From: Sediminicultor sp035648055
GTDB taxonomy: Bacteria > Atribacterota > Phoenicimicrobiia > Phoenicimicrobiales > Phoenicimicrobiaceae
DNA: 11,607 nucleotides
Direction: 5' to 3'
NCBI GenBank assembly: GCA_035648055.1
Contig: DASRMF010000069.1
Location: 1 to 11,607 of the forward strand
Shown here: positions 1-6,375 of the stretch, piece after piece
Position numbering within the stretch: the first letter of the stretch is position 1
Layout: each line of letters begins with the position of its first letter
Notes under the pieces: generated by a model
The model's database searches: none
The model's input: only the letters and a program-made list of their open reading frames with translations
Told to the model about the DNA's origin: nothing
Program-made: the position numbers and the translations under genes

Positions 1-59
1 CCAAAATCAAAAAATATTGCTTTATATTTGATTACTTTATAATTATTTATTTTTTTCAT
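1..59 (-). CDS. Probable HAD-superfamily hydrolase, N-terminal fragment (cut by window edge)
   Basis: Read on the minus strand, an ATG at 59-57 opens a frame that runs off the left edge after 19 codons. The peptide ends in KAIFFDFG, which is the usual start of a HAD-superfamily hydrolase: a hydrophobic strand leading to motif I, where the first Asp is the nucleophile (DxDGT or DxGGT types). A textbook AGGAGG lies at 72-67, 7 bases before this ATG. A second ATG at 65-63 is only one base from the Shine-Dalgarno site, so I prefer 59. The gene follows the MFS exporter on the same strand after 88 bases with no visible terminator, so the two may be cotranscribed. Only motif I is visible, so substrate and subfamily cannot be judged. 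Confidence 0.55.
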   Translation of the reverse strand, partial: MKKINNYKVIKYKAIFFDF

Positions 60-147
60 CTTCATCCTCCTTTTAGCTTATATATTTTATCACTATTTTG
101 ATCTATACACTAATTTTAAAACAGTTTTTCGTTGAGAATAATAATTT

Positions 148-1323
148 TTATTCTTTTACTTTTATAAGTAAGAGAGAAGTTATTAAAGCAAATATCAATC
201 CAGCCCAGAAGGGTGACGAAGAACCAAACTGGAGCTTCAAATATCCTCCCAGGGAAGGCCCGATAGATCCGATTAAACCAGTACAAGTACCGATAAAACC
301 AATGACTAATCCTCTTGATTGTTGATGAGTGATGTCTGCTAACAATGAACCGTAAGCGATATAGCAGCTTTGAAAAAAAATATATAAAATGATAAATAGG
401 AAAATAGTAAGCAATTGAGGTGCACGCAGGCTCCATAAAATTGAAAATATTCCCATACCCAATGCGCTTTTCGAAAGCACTTTTTCACTGCCCCATTTTT
501 CAACGATTTTCCCGCCCCAGATACTATAAATTACTGCTCCAAAACCACCTAAAGAAAAAAGAAGATTGATTTTTGATTTGCTAAAATCCATGATTTCATT
601 TGCGTATAGAGATATGAAAGGTCCATTAGTCGTGAGATTGAACAAAAGCAAGAGGGAAGAAAGGGCGGCAACAACCAATAATATCTTTTTATTAAATAAC
701 TTTTTAAAGGAATCATTTTTATTCATTTGCATTCGATGATGATGAGTCTCTTTTAACCAGAACATCCTGGCCAAAGCACATAACAATGTAATAAAAGTAG
801 TAAGATAAAATAAATATTTTATATTCATTCGAGAAATCAATAGCATTCCTATGGCTGGGCCAATGGTTATTCCTGAAACAACAAATAATTCAAATATGCT
901 ATAAGCTTTGGCCCGTTTAATTTTTGGAACCGATTCGGCAATCATGGCATAAAAAGAAGGCAATTGAAGAGCACTTACAATATTTGCAATAACAAGAAAA
1001 AATACTAATGAATACCAATGAGTAGAATTTGCAGCAAAGAAATATAATAAAGGAAAGAAAAAAGTTGGAAAAACAATTAAGCATTTTCGCCCGAAACGGT
1101 CAGAAAGTAATCCTCCAAAAAATTGCACTAGAGTAGAAGCAAGCGAAAGTAATGTATATGAAAATCCTACTTGAAAATCATTAGCTCCTAATTCTTGAAG
1201 ATAAATTGGGAGAATAGGATACCAGCTGAAAATAGCAAGAATGATAAATAAAACAGATAAAGATAATACCAAAACATTTTGTTCGATAAATAATGATTGA
1301 CGGATTTTAGTCAAGAAATTCAT
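148..1323 (-). CDS. MFS transporter, DHA1-like efflux type
   Basis: A 391-residue integral membrane protein of the major facilitator superfamily, predicted to exchange a small molecule across the cytoplasmic membrane using an ion gradient. The length and about twelve hydrophobic stretches fit the family. The diagnostic loop 2-3 motif A is intact as GGLLSDRFGRK at residues 70-80. A proline-containing first helix (WYPILPIYLQELG, about 34-46) is typical of drug/metabolite exporters of the DHA1 group. A central hydrophilic loop (about 191-210, with a HHHRMQ run) separates the two six-helix halves. The start ATG at 1323-1321 has GGAG 7 bases upstream on the minus strand. It is divergent from the adenosine-specific kinase gene, with 193 bases between the starts. 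Substrate is unknown; sugar or drug export are both possible. Confidence 0.88.
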   Translation of the reverse strand: MNFLTKIRQSLFIEQNVLVLSLSVLFIILAIFSWYPILPIYLQELGANDFQVGFSYTLLSLASTLVQFFGGLLSDRFGRKCLIVFPTFFFPLLYFFAANSTHWYSLVFFLVIANIVSALQLPSFYAMIAESVPKIKRAKAYSIFELFVVSGITIGPAIGMLLISRMNIKYLFYLTTFITLLCALARMFWLKETHHHRMQMNKNDSFKKLFNKKILLVVAALSSLLLLFNLTTNGPFISLYANEIMDFSKSKINLLFSLGGFGAVIYSIWGGKIVEKWGSEKVLSKSALGMGIFSILWSLRAPQLLTIFLFIILYIFFQSCYIAYGSLLADITHQQSRGLVIGFIGTCTGLIGSIGPSLGGYLKLQFGSSSPFWAGLIFALITSLLLIKVKE

Positions 1324-1516
1324 TAAAAGCTCCTTAAGTTCTTGTTAAAACTAAATTTTTTATATAAAGTATGGTAAAATATTAACAATTATAGCATAAT
1401 ATAAAAGATAAGATAATAAATGAAAAGAAAAAGTATATTTTAACATTATTTTAGGAAAATAGAAGGAAAGAAACCTCTTGGTGAAGAATATTATAAAAAG
1501 AGGGGGGATAATATAA

Positions 1517-1999
1517 ATGGAATTAAAGACAGTGAGAATGGAATTTCCTGAAGACGCTAACATTATTATTGGTCAGACTCATTTTATAAAAACCGCAGAA
1601 GACCTTTATGAAGTGATGGTTAGTGCTGTACCGGGAGCAAAATTTGGTCTGGCCTTTAATGAGGCTTCAGGTCCGTGCCTGGTGAGGGCAGAGGGAAATG
1701 ATTCAGAACTGAAAGCCCTGGCCATAAAAAATGTAAAAGCTATCGGAGCAGGACATGTTTTTGTAATTATTTTGAAGGATGCTTTTCCTATAAATGTATT
1801 GAATGCTATAAAAAATTGTCCTGAAGTCTGTTCTATATTCTGTGCTACTGCTAACCCGGTTGAGGTTATTATTGCTCAAACTGAATTGGGAAGAGGAGTA
1901 TTGGGAGTTATTGATGGGAACTCACCCAAAGGAGTGGAGACAAACAAAGATATTCAGGAGCGGAAAGAATTTCTGAGGATGATTGGATACAAAAAATAG
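1517..1999 (+). CDS. Adenosine-specific kinase family protein
   Basis: A 160-residue protein matching the small adenosine-specific kinase family (Pfam adenosine_kin, known from Pyrobaculum and Thermotoga-type genomes) over its whole length. Visible family features are the N-terminal MELKTVRMEFPEDANIIIGQ strand, the FGLAFNEASGPCLVR segment (about 43-57), the GAGHVFVIILKDAFPINVLN core (about 76-95), the FCATANPVEVIIA strand (about 109-121) and the C-terminal GRGVLGVIDG-SP-GVE signature (about 125-141) before a terminal FLR-IGYK. The family is usually annotated as phosphorylating adenosine; biochemical support is thin and the fold differs from PfkB-type adenosine kinase. The ATG is preceded by a purine-rich AGGGGGGA at 1501-1508. 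The gene stands alone, followed by repeat-rich DNA, so context adds nothing to its role. Confidence 0.88.
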   Translation: MELKTVRMEFPEDANIIIGQTHFIKTAEDLYEVMVSAVPGAKFGLAFNEASGPCLVRAEGNDSELKALAIKNVKAIGAGHVFVIILKDAFPINVLNAIKNCPEVCSIFCATANPVEVIIAQTELGRGVLGVIDGNSPKGVETNKDIQERKEFLRMIGYKK

Positions 2000-2206
2000 C
2001 GTAGAGCGTATAGCGTAGAGAAGTAATGAGTAATGAGAGAAGAGTTAACCTGTTTACCGGTTACCCGGTTAGCCAGATATAAGATATAAGATAAAACCGT
2101 AGGACAGGCGTCTCACCTGTCTATACATCATCCCCTCTCCCATTGGAGGGAGAGGGTTAGGGTGAGGGGGATAAATCTTCACGCAATACGCAATACGCAA
2201 TACGAC
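1997..2206 (+). repeat. Mosaic of short tandem repeats and palindromes in an intergenic gap
   Basis: The whole gap after the kinase gene is built from different small repeats laid end to end. They are: GCGTA units (2000-2020), a doubled GTAATGA (2023-2036), a near-doubled ACCGGTT/CCCGGTT (2056-2070), ATATAAG units (2077-2090), a palindrome GACAGG/CCTGTC (2103-2121), a palindrome CCCTCTCCC/GGGAGAGGG with a 6-base loop (2133-2156) followed by GGGTTAGGGTGAGGGGG, and three perfect copies of ACGCAAT (2181-2201). The first unit starts inside the kinase stop codon. Similar elements are scattered through intergenic DNA of many environmental genomes (general knowledge, not searched here). No ORF is evident. 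The 7-base array is not CRISPR-like. Confidence 0.8.
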
Positions 2207-2263
2207 ATACTAACGATTAATTTAATTGGTGAATAATATATTATGAAAGGAGTAAATTTAATT

Positions 2264-2737
2264 ATGGATAAGAAACTTTACAGGTCTAGAAAGGATTATA
2301 TGATTGCTGGTGTATGTGGAGGAATAGCAGAATATTTTGATATAGATTCTACTTTAGTGAGATTATTAACAGTGTTGGTTGTACTTATAGGAGGAGCAGG
2401 AGTTGTCGCTTATATTATTGCCTGGATTGTAATTCCCAAGAATCCAGAACAAGTTTCTGATGAGGCATTTGGAGAGAGAGAAGATATAAAAGAGAAAATA
2501 AAAAAAGGTGCAAAGAATGTAATTGAAGAAGTTAAAGAACATTTTGAATCAGAAGGGCCTCACTATAAATCAGAAAAAAATAGAAGGATATTCGGAGGCA
2601 TAATTGTAATAGTTATAGGTTTAATTTTTTTACTAAACAGTTTATTCCCCTGGATAGGTTGGGGCAGACTGTGGCCGCTAATCTTAATTGCTGTAGGTAT
2701 AACTATTATGATTAAGGCTTTTAAGAAAAGAGATTAA
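2264..2737 (+). CDS. PspC-domain membrane protein with LiaF/DUF5668-like C-terminal helices
   Basis: A 157-residue membrane protein. Residues 3-62 form a PspC domain: a short basic start (KKLYRSRKDYMIAGVCGG), the IAEYFDID-T-VR-L pattern and a long hydrophobic hairpin ending in IPK. A charged, probably helical linker (about 64-107, rich in E and K) follows. Two further hydrophobic segments at about 110-127 and 135-150 resemble the LiaI/LiaF-type transmembrane region. Such proteins sit in the cytoplasmic membrane and sense or signal envelope stress in the phage-shock and Lia systems; no PspA, LiaR or sigma factor is nearby, so its role here is inferred only from the family. I start at ATG 2264 because AAAGGAG (2246-2252) lies 11 bases before it. 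The in-frame ATG at 2243 would place this site inside the coding sequence. The QueG-like gene follows after 12 bases, suggesting one transcript. Confidence 0.85.
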   Translation: MDKKLYRSRKDYMIAGVCGGIAEYFDIDSTLVRLLTVLVVLIGGAGVVAYIIAWIVIPKNPEQVSDEAFGEREDIKEKIKKGAKNVIEEVKEHFESEGPHYKSEKNRRIFGGIIVIVIGLIFLLNSLFPWIGWGRLWPLILIAVGITIMIKAFKKRD

Positions 2738-2749
2738 CTTGGGGGATTT

Positions 2750-3907
2750 ATGTCATTAGCTGCACAGATAAAAGAATTAGGAGAAGAGATTGGTTTAGAT
2801 ATCATCAGGATTACTAATGCTGAAAGCTTCCCGGAAGCAGAAAAGCATATTATAGAAAGTGTAGGGAAGGGTTATATTCCTGAAAATGATTACTATCCCT
2901 CGGGAAATATTTTAGTAAGACCTAATCAACTAAATCTGAATAAAATTAGAAAAAGATGCAATCCGAAAAATATTCTAAAAAGAGCGAAATCTATAATTAG
3001 TGTTGCTCAAGGTTATTTAATAGAGGAGACAGAAGATATCCAAGATAAAAATCAACCCTTGGGGAAAATTGCTAAATATGATATCGGTAATTTTTATTAT
3101 GATGTAAAATTAAAACTTAAAAAAATAGTTGATTTTATAAATCAAGAGACTGATTTTAAGTATAAATCTAAAAATAAATCTTGTTACATATCTTTAACGG
3201 AAAAGCCGATTGCCCGACGGTCCGGAGTAGGCTGGTATGGGAAAAACGGGATAATTATCACCGAAAGATTCGGTTCCTGGGTAGTTTTAGGAGAAATTAT
3301 AACTGAATTAGAATTAGGCATAGATGAACCCCTTCAGCGAGATTGTGGTGATTGCACGATATGTATCGATTCATGTCCGACCAAAGCTATGGTTTCCCCT
3401 TATGTAATTGATAGGACTAAATGTCTTCAGTTTATTTCGGAAAGGCCAATGAATGTACCTCTAGCTTTTCGGGAAAAATGGGAGGATAGATTATATGGCT
3501 GCACTACCTGTCAGGAGGTTTGCCCCCAGAACCGTAAAGTAATACCTAAAAAATACAAACCGGAATATGGCTATATCGGCTCAAAGATTCCTTTAATACC
3601 ATTATTGCAAATTACCGAAGAGAAATTTCAGAGTTATTTCGCTTATAACCAGATTGCCATGAGACCGAAAGAAGCTATTAAAAGAAATGCTGTTCTGGCT
3701 TTAGGTAATATTGGCGACCCCCGGGCTGTTGTTCCCTTGATTAAAGTCTTACAGGAAAACGACAATCTAATGATAAGAAGACATACTGCCTGGGCTCTGG
3801 GTAAAATTAGAGGAGAAAAAGCGAAATTTGCATTAGAAAAGGCTCTAAAAATTGAAAAGGACAGAGAAGTAAGGGAAGAAATTCTAAATGCTTTAGAAAT
3901 GCTCTAA
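2750..3907 (+). CDS. QueG-type epoxyqueuosine reductase-like protein, double [4Fe-4S], with HEAT repeats
   Basis: A 385-residue protein related to QueG, the cobalamin and iron-sulfur enzyme that reduces epoxyqueuosine to queuosine in tRNA. The N-terminal DUF1730-like part shows RCNPKNILKRAKSIISVA (about 69-86), AKYDIGNFYYDVK (108-120) and RRSGVGWYGKNG (156-167). The ferredoxin-like part has C199, C202, C205 and C209 in CxxCxxCxxxCPT, then C225 and a second set C251, C254 and C258. Two HEAT repeats close the protein (about 308-335 and 341-384), as in many full-length QueG proteins. Oddities are an extended loop at about 40-68 and, in my ungapped alignment, Cys145 where QueG has the conserved catalytic Asp of the VDT motif. 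No other queuosine gene is near. It may therefore be a divergent QueG or a paralogue with another substrate, so I give no gene symbol. A GGGGG run (2740-2744) serves as the ribosome site. Confidence 0.8.
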   Translation: MSLAAQIKELGEEIGLDIIRITNAESFPEAEKHIIESVGKGYIPENDYYPSGNILVRPNQLNLNKIRKRCNPKNILKRAKSIISVAQGYLIEETEDIQDKNQPLGKIAKYDIGNFYYDVKLKLKKIVDFINQETDFKYKSKNKSCYISLTEKPIARRSGVGWYGKNGIIITERFGSWVVLGEIITELELGIDEPLQRDCGDCTICIDSCPTKAMVSPYVIDRTKCLQFISERPMNVPLAFREKWEDRLYGCTTCQEVCPQNRKVIPKKYKPEYGYIGSKIPLIPLLQITEEKFQSYFAYNQIAMRPKEAIKRNAVLALGNIGDPRAVVPLIKVLQENDNLMIRRHTAWALGKIRGEKAKFALEKALKIEKDREVREEILNALEML

Positions 3908-3950
3908 TAAATTAAAGAAAATGATAGAATCCAGAATTCAGAAACAGTTC

Positions 3951-3985
3951 TGTCATTGCGAGGAACGTAGTGACGAAGCAATCTC
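3951..3985 (+). repeat. Dispersed intergenic palindromic repeat
   Basis: The stretch beginning GTCATTGCGAGGAACG and ending GACGAAGCAATCTC matches a short repeat seen between genes in many unrelated bacterial genomes, with consensus of the type GTCATTGCGAGGAGCG followed by AAGCAATC (recalled, not searched). ATTGC and GCAAT at its ends can pair as a stem. It lies in the 166-base gap between the QueG-like gene and natA. Nothing else convincing was seen in this gap. Confidence 0.7.
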
Positions 3986-4073
3986 AGCTCGAGTTTGCCA
4001 CACTCCAGAAAATCAGAGCTCCATTAGACTATTAATTAAAGAATAGATTAAAAGAAAGGATTAAAGTTTAAGA

Positions 4074-4820
4074 ATGATTCAGATAGAAGGATTGACCAAG
4101 ATATTTTACGATAAAAAAAGAGGCGAGGTAGTAGCAGTTAATAATTTAAAGTTTAATTGCCGGAAAGGTCAGGTATTCGGACTTTTAGGTCCTAACGGAG
4201 CGGGTAAAACCACCACTTTACGCATTTTAGCTACTATGATACTCCCCACTAAAGGTAAAATAATGGTAAATGGGCTTGATGTAGTAAAACATGCCGCTAA
4301 AGTGAGGAGTCAGATAGGATTTTTATCCAGTGAAACAGGATTGTATGACCGTTTTACCCCTCGAGAAACTGTAATGTTTTTCGGACGGATTAATGGGATG
4401 GAAGACAAGGTTATTAAAAAAAGAACAGCTGAAATCTTTCACAATTTAGACATGGAAGATTTTCAGGATGTTAGAGTAAATAAACTTTCTACCGGGATGA
4501 AACAGAAACTCTCTATTGCCAGGAGCATTATTCATAACCCGCCTGTATTAATTTTAGATGAACCAACAGTAGGATTAGATATAATTACAGCTAGAATAGT
4601 AATTGAATATGTTAAAAGCTTTAGAGATCAAGGGAAGTGTATCATCTACTCTACCCACATTATGCGGGAAGCTGAAAAATTGTGTGATATGATCGCAATT
4701 ATCCATCACGGTAATCTCGTTGCCCAAGGAACCTTAAAAGAATTAAAAAAGAATTCTTTATCTGACGATTTAGAAGAAATATTTTTTGAATTAATAAATC
4801 AAGGAGAGAATTTAGAATGA
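4074..4820 (+). CDS. natA: ABC transporter ATP-binding protein, NatA type
   Basis: A 248-residue nucleotide-binding subunit that would drive the membrane partner encoded next to it. Walker A is GPNGAGKTT at 39-47. The Q-loop region reads IGFLSSETGLYDRFTPRE (81-98), with the SSETGLY form characteristic of NatA rather than a plain glutamine. The ABC signature is LSTGM at 138-142, again the Nat-like variant of LSGGQ. Walker B is VLILDEP at 158-164, the D-loop GLD at 167-169 and the switch histidine H195 in STH. Length fits NatA of Bacillus (about 246 residues), which with NatB extrudes sodium. The stop overlaps the natB start in an ATGA, so translation is probably coupled. The upstream ribosome site is weak (AAAGGA, 13 bases away). 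Related ABC-2 exporters share these motifs, so sodium as substrate is inferred from family resemblance. Confidence 0.85.
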   Translation: MIQIEGLTKIFYDKKRGEVVAVNNLKFNCRKGQVFGLLGPNGAGKTTTLRILATMILPTKGKIMVNGLDVVKHAAKVRSQIGFLSSETGLYDRFTPRETVMFFGRINGMEDKVIKKRTAEIFHNLDMEDFQDVRVNKLSTGMKQKLSIARSIIHNPPVLILDEPTVGLDIITARIVIEYVKSFRDQGKCIIYSTHIMREAEKLCDMIAIIHHGNLVAQGTLKELKKNSLSDDLEEIFFELINQGENLE

Positions 4821-6010
4821 GCTGGAAAAATATTAAACTTATCTTTATTAAAGAATTAGTGGGAACTATACGGGATAAAAGAACTATAATTGCTATGATT
4901 ATAATTCCTTTAATCTTTTATCCTCTCTTGTTTACGGGAATTGGTTATTTTAACAAGGTGGGAAGTATGAAATCAGAAGAAGCCAACTCAAAGATCATAA
5001 TAGACGGTGCGGAGTTTGCTCCCCAATTAGTAAAACATCTCCAGGATTCTGAAAAGATTGAAATTCTTATTATGGAAGACGACTTTTCCAATAAATTGCA
5101 AAATGGGGATATTCAGGCAGTTTTGCTAATCCCTTCAGATTTTAAATATAAAATTGAACAGGAAGAGCCTATCAAACTTATCTTAAAATATGATACCACA
5201 GAAGCTAAGTCAAGGATATCCCAAAAAAGAATTAATCAAATAATTGAAGAATACAAGAGTGAAATAATTTTGCAAAGGCTTTCTAGTCTGGATTTAAAAG
5301 AGGAATTTCTTACTCCGTTAATTCTACAAGAAGAAAATATGGCTACTGCTGAAAAAATTACCGGTTCATTTTTGGCAGTTCTACTCCCTTATTTAATTAT
5401 AATCCTCATCTTTGCCGGGGCGATGCATACAGCTGTGGATATAACTGCAGGAGAGAAAGAAAGAGGGACTATTGCTACTCTATTAGTAAGTCAAATAAGC
5501 CGATTAGAAATAGTGTTGGGTAAGTGCTTTGCGGTAATGTTAATCTCTTTTACCAGTATGGTTTTAGGACTGCTCGGGCTTGGTCTTGCTTTTTTATTGG
5601 GAGCTTCTATTGCCGGAGGTATTGAGGGAGTGAATTTTGGAATATCTATTAATACTATCTTTTTACTCTTTTTAATTTTATTCCCTTTGGTCGGTTTAGC
5701 CAGCGCAGTACTAGTGATGGTGGGCATATTTGCCCGTAACATTAGAGAGGCCTCGAGTTATATCACTCCCATTTATATGCTGACTATCTTTTTGGGAGTA
5801 ATTTCTATAAGTCAAGGAATGGAATTGACCGGCAAAATGTTTTTAGTTCCGGTCTTAAACAGTAGTTTTGTTTTTAAAGAGCTATTGATGGGCAAAATTT
5901 ACTGGGACCATATTTTAACTACTTTTAGTGCTAATACGGTAATTGCCGGGTTTGCTCTTATGGGAGCTACCCGACTCTTTAGCAAAGAAGAAGTTCTCTT
6001 TAGGAGCTAA
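4817..6010 (+). CDS. natB: ABC-2 type exporter permease, NatB type
   Basis: A 397-residue permease, partner of the overlapping ATP-binding gene. The start KNIKLIFIKELVGTIRDKRT (about 4-23), followed by a first membrane helix with PLIFYPLLF (31-39), is the standard opening of NatB/ABC-2 permeases. A large extracytoplasmic segment (about 45-180) separates this helix from five or so C-terminal helices (about 184-203, 236-263, 278-305, 313-332 and 371-386). Between the second and third lies the conserved cytoplasmic coupling segment DITAGEKERGTIATLLVSQI (208-227), which contacts the ATPase in this family. AGGAGAG at 4801-4807, within the end of the upstream gene, serves the ATG at 4817. The pair forms a two-gene unit; no clear terminator follows before the RNA element near 6095. 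Sodium export is the family expectation, not shown by sequence. Confidence 0.83.
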   Translation: MSWKNIKLIFIKELVGTIRDKRTIIAMIIIPLIFYPLLFTGIGYFNKVGSMKSEEANSKIIIDGAEFAPQLVKHLQDSEKIEILIMEDDFSNKLQNGDIQAVLLIPSDFKYKIEQEEPIKLILKYDTTEAKSRISQKRINQIIEEYKSEIILQRLSSLDLKEEFLTPLILQEENMATAEKITGSFLAVLLPYLIIILIFAGAMHTAVDITAGEKERGTIATLLVSQISRLEIVLGKCFAVMLISFTSMVLGLLGLGLAFLLGASIAGGIEGVNFGISINTIFLLFLILFPLVGLASAVLVMVGIFARNIREASSYITPIYMLTIFLGVISISQGMELTGKMFLVPVLNSSFVFKELLMGKIYWDHILTTFSANTVIAGFALMGATRLFSKEEVLFRS

Positions 6011-6094
6011 AAATTATTTTCAAAAAAAAAGAAGGATTTTTTAAATTTATGTAGTAGTTAAAATATATAAAAAAAACCAGAATAATTTCTTTAA

Positions 6095-6180
6095 ACGTTG
6101 AAAAACGTAAACTATCCAAAAGGATAGGGCACAAAGTTATGGGTCTAAATCACTTTAGTGATATGACTGCCAAACTGCCA
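6095..6180 (+). promoter_or_regulatory. c-di-GMP-I (GEMM-I)-like riboswitch aptamer candidate
   Basis: Visible parts in order: a small GAAA-loop hairpin (ACGTT 6095-6099 with AACGT 6104-6108); GTAAAC, in place of the usual GCAAAC, leading into a hairpin CTATCC/GGATAG with an AAAA loop (6112-6127); a GGGCACAAAG core (6127-6136) close to the GEMM GGGACGCAAAG; ATGGGTCTAA (6139-6148), nearly identical to the common GEMM segment; a variable hairpin ATCAC/GTGAT (6149-6162); then ATGACTGCC (6163-6171), whose GAC and CC can pair back to GGGTC (6141-6145). Finally AAACTGCC sits where GEMM has the 3' P1 strand. The order and conserved blocks fit c-di-GMP-I aptamers. The P1 helix and the tetraloop deviate. 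A weak promoter could lie just upstream (TTAAAT 6041, TATATA 6064). It precedes genes for exported proteins, a common GEMM setting. Confidence 0.68.
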
Positions 6181-6214
6181 ACTTTTAAAATTAAAAATGT
6201 TGGCAGTTTTTTTT
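6172..6214 (+). terminator. Intrinsic terminator overlapping the aptamer 3' end
   Basis: AAACTGCCAAC (6172-6182) pairs perfectly over 11 bases with GTTGGCAGTTT (6199-6209), enclosing a 16-base A/T loop and followed by a run of eight T at 6207-6214. The 5' arm uses the same bases that would form the last strand of the aptamer, which is the arrangement expected of a transcription-controlling riboswitch. The next start codon lies about 160 bases downstream. Confidence 0.87.
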
Positions 6215-6375
6215 GTTTTAGGGTATCAATAAAAATTGAGTTTAACATCATATTTTAATAAAAAGGAGGAATGAGAGTAGGAATAATTCTGAGAAAGTAA
6301 AAAGGAAAGAATTTAGATATTTTATAAAATATACATATTTAGAAGATTATAAAATAAAGAAAGGAGAATAATATT

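Noticed and set aside
98..436. Short open frames on both strands at the left end
   Set aside because: They overlap the MFS exporter in other frames or on the opposite strand and have no family features or credible ribosome sites.
1360..1563. Minus-strand frame with hydrophobic residues between the divergent genes
   Set aside because: It overlaps the start of the adenosine-specific kinase gene. The hydrophobic look comes from AT-rich DNA, and no ribosome site was seen.
2181..2206. ACGCAAT array as a CRISPR
   Set aside because: The unit is 7 bases, directly adjacent copies, with no spacers and no cas genes.
2243..2263. Upstream in-frame ATG for the PspC-domain gene
   Set aside because: AAAGGAG lies between this ATG and the one at 2264, so it is best read as the ribosome site for 2264, and the added seven residues are not part of the PspC start.
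5491..5742. Minus-strand open frame inside natB
   Set aside because: It is antisense to conserved membrane helices of the permease and shows no recognisable product.
6271..6300. Nine-codon ORF (MRVGIILRK) after GGAGG in the riboswitch leader
   Set aside because: Only one base separates the Shine-Dalgarno site from the ATG, and the equivalent leader at 10741 has no matching peptide.
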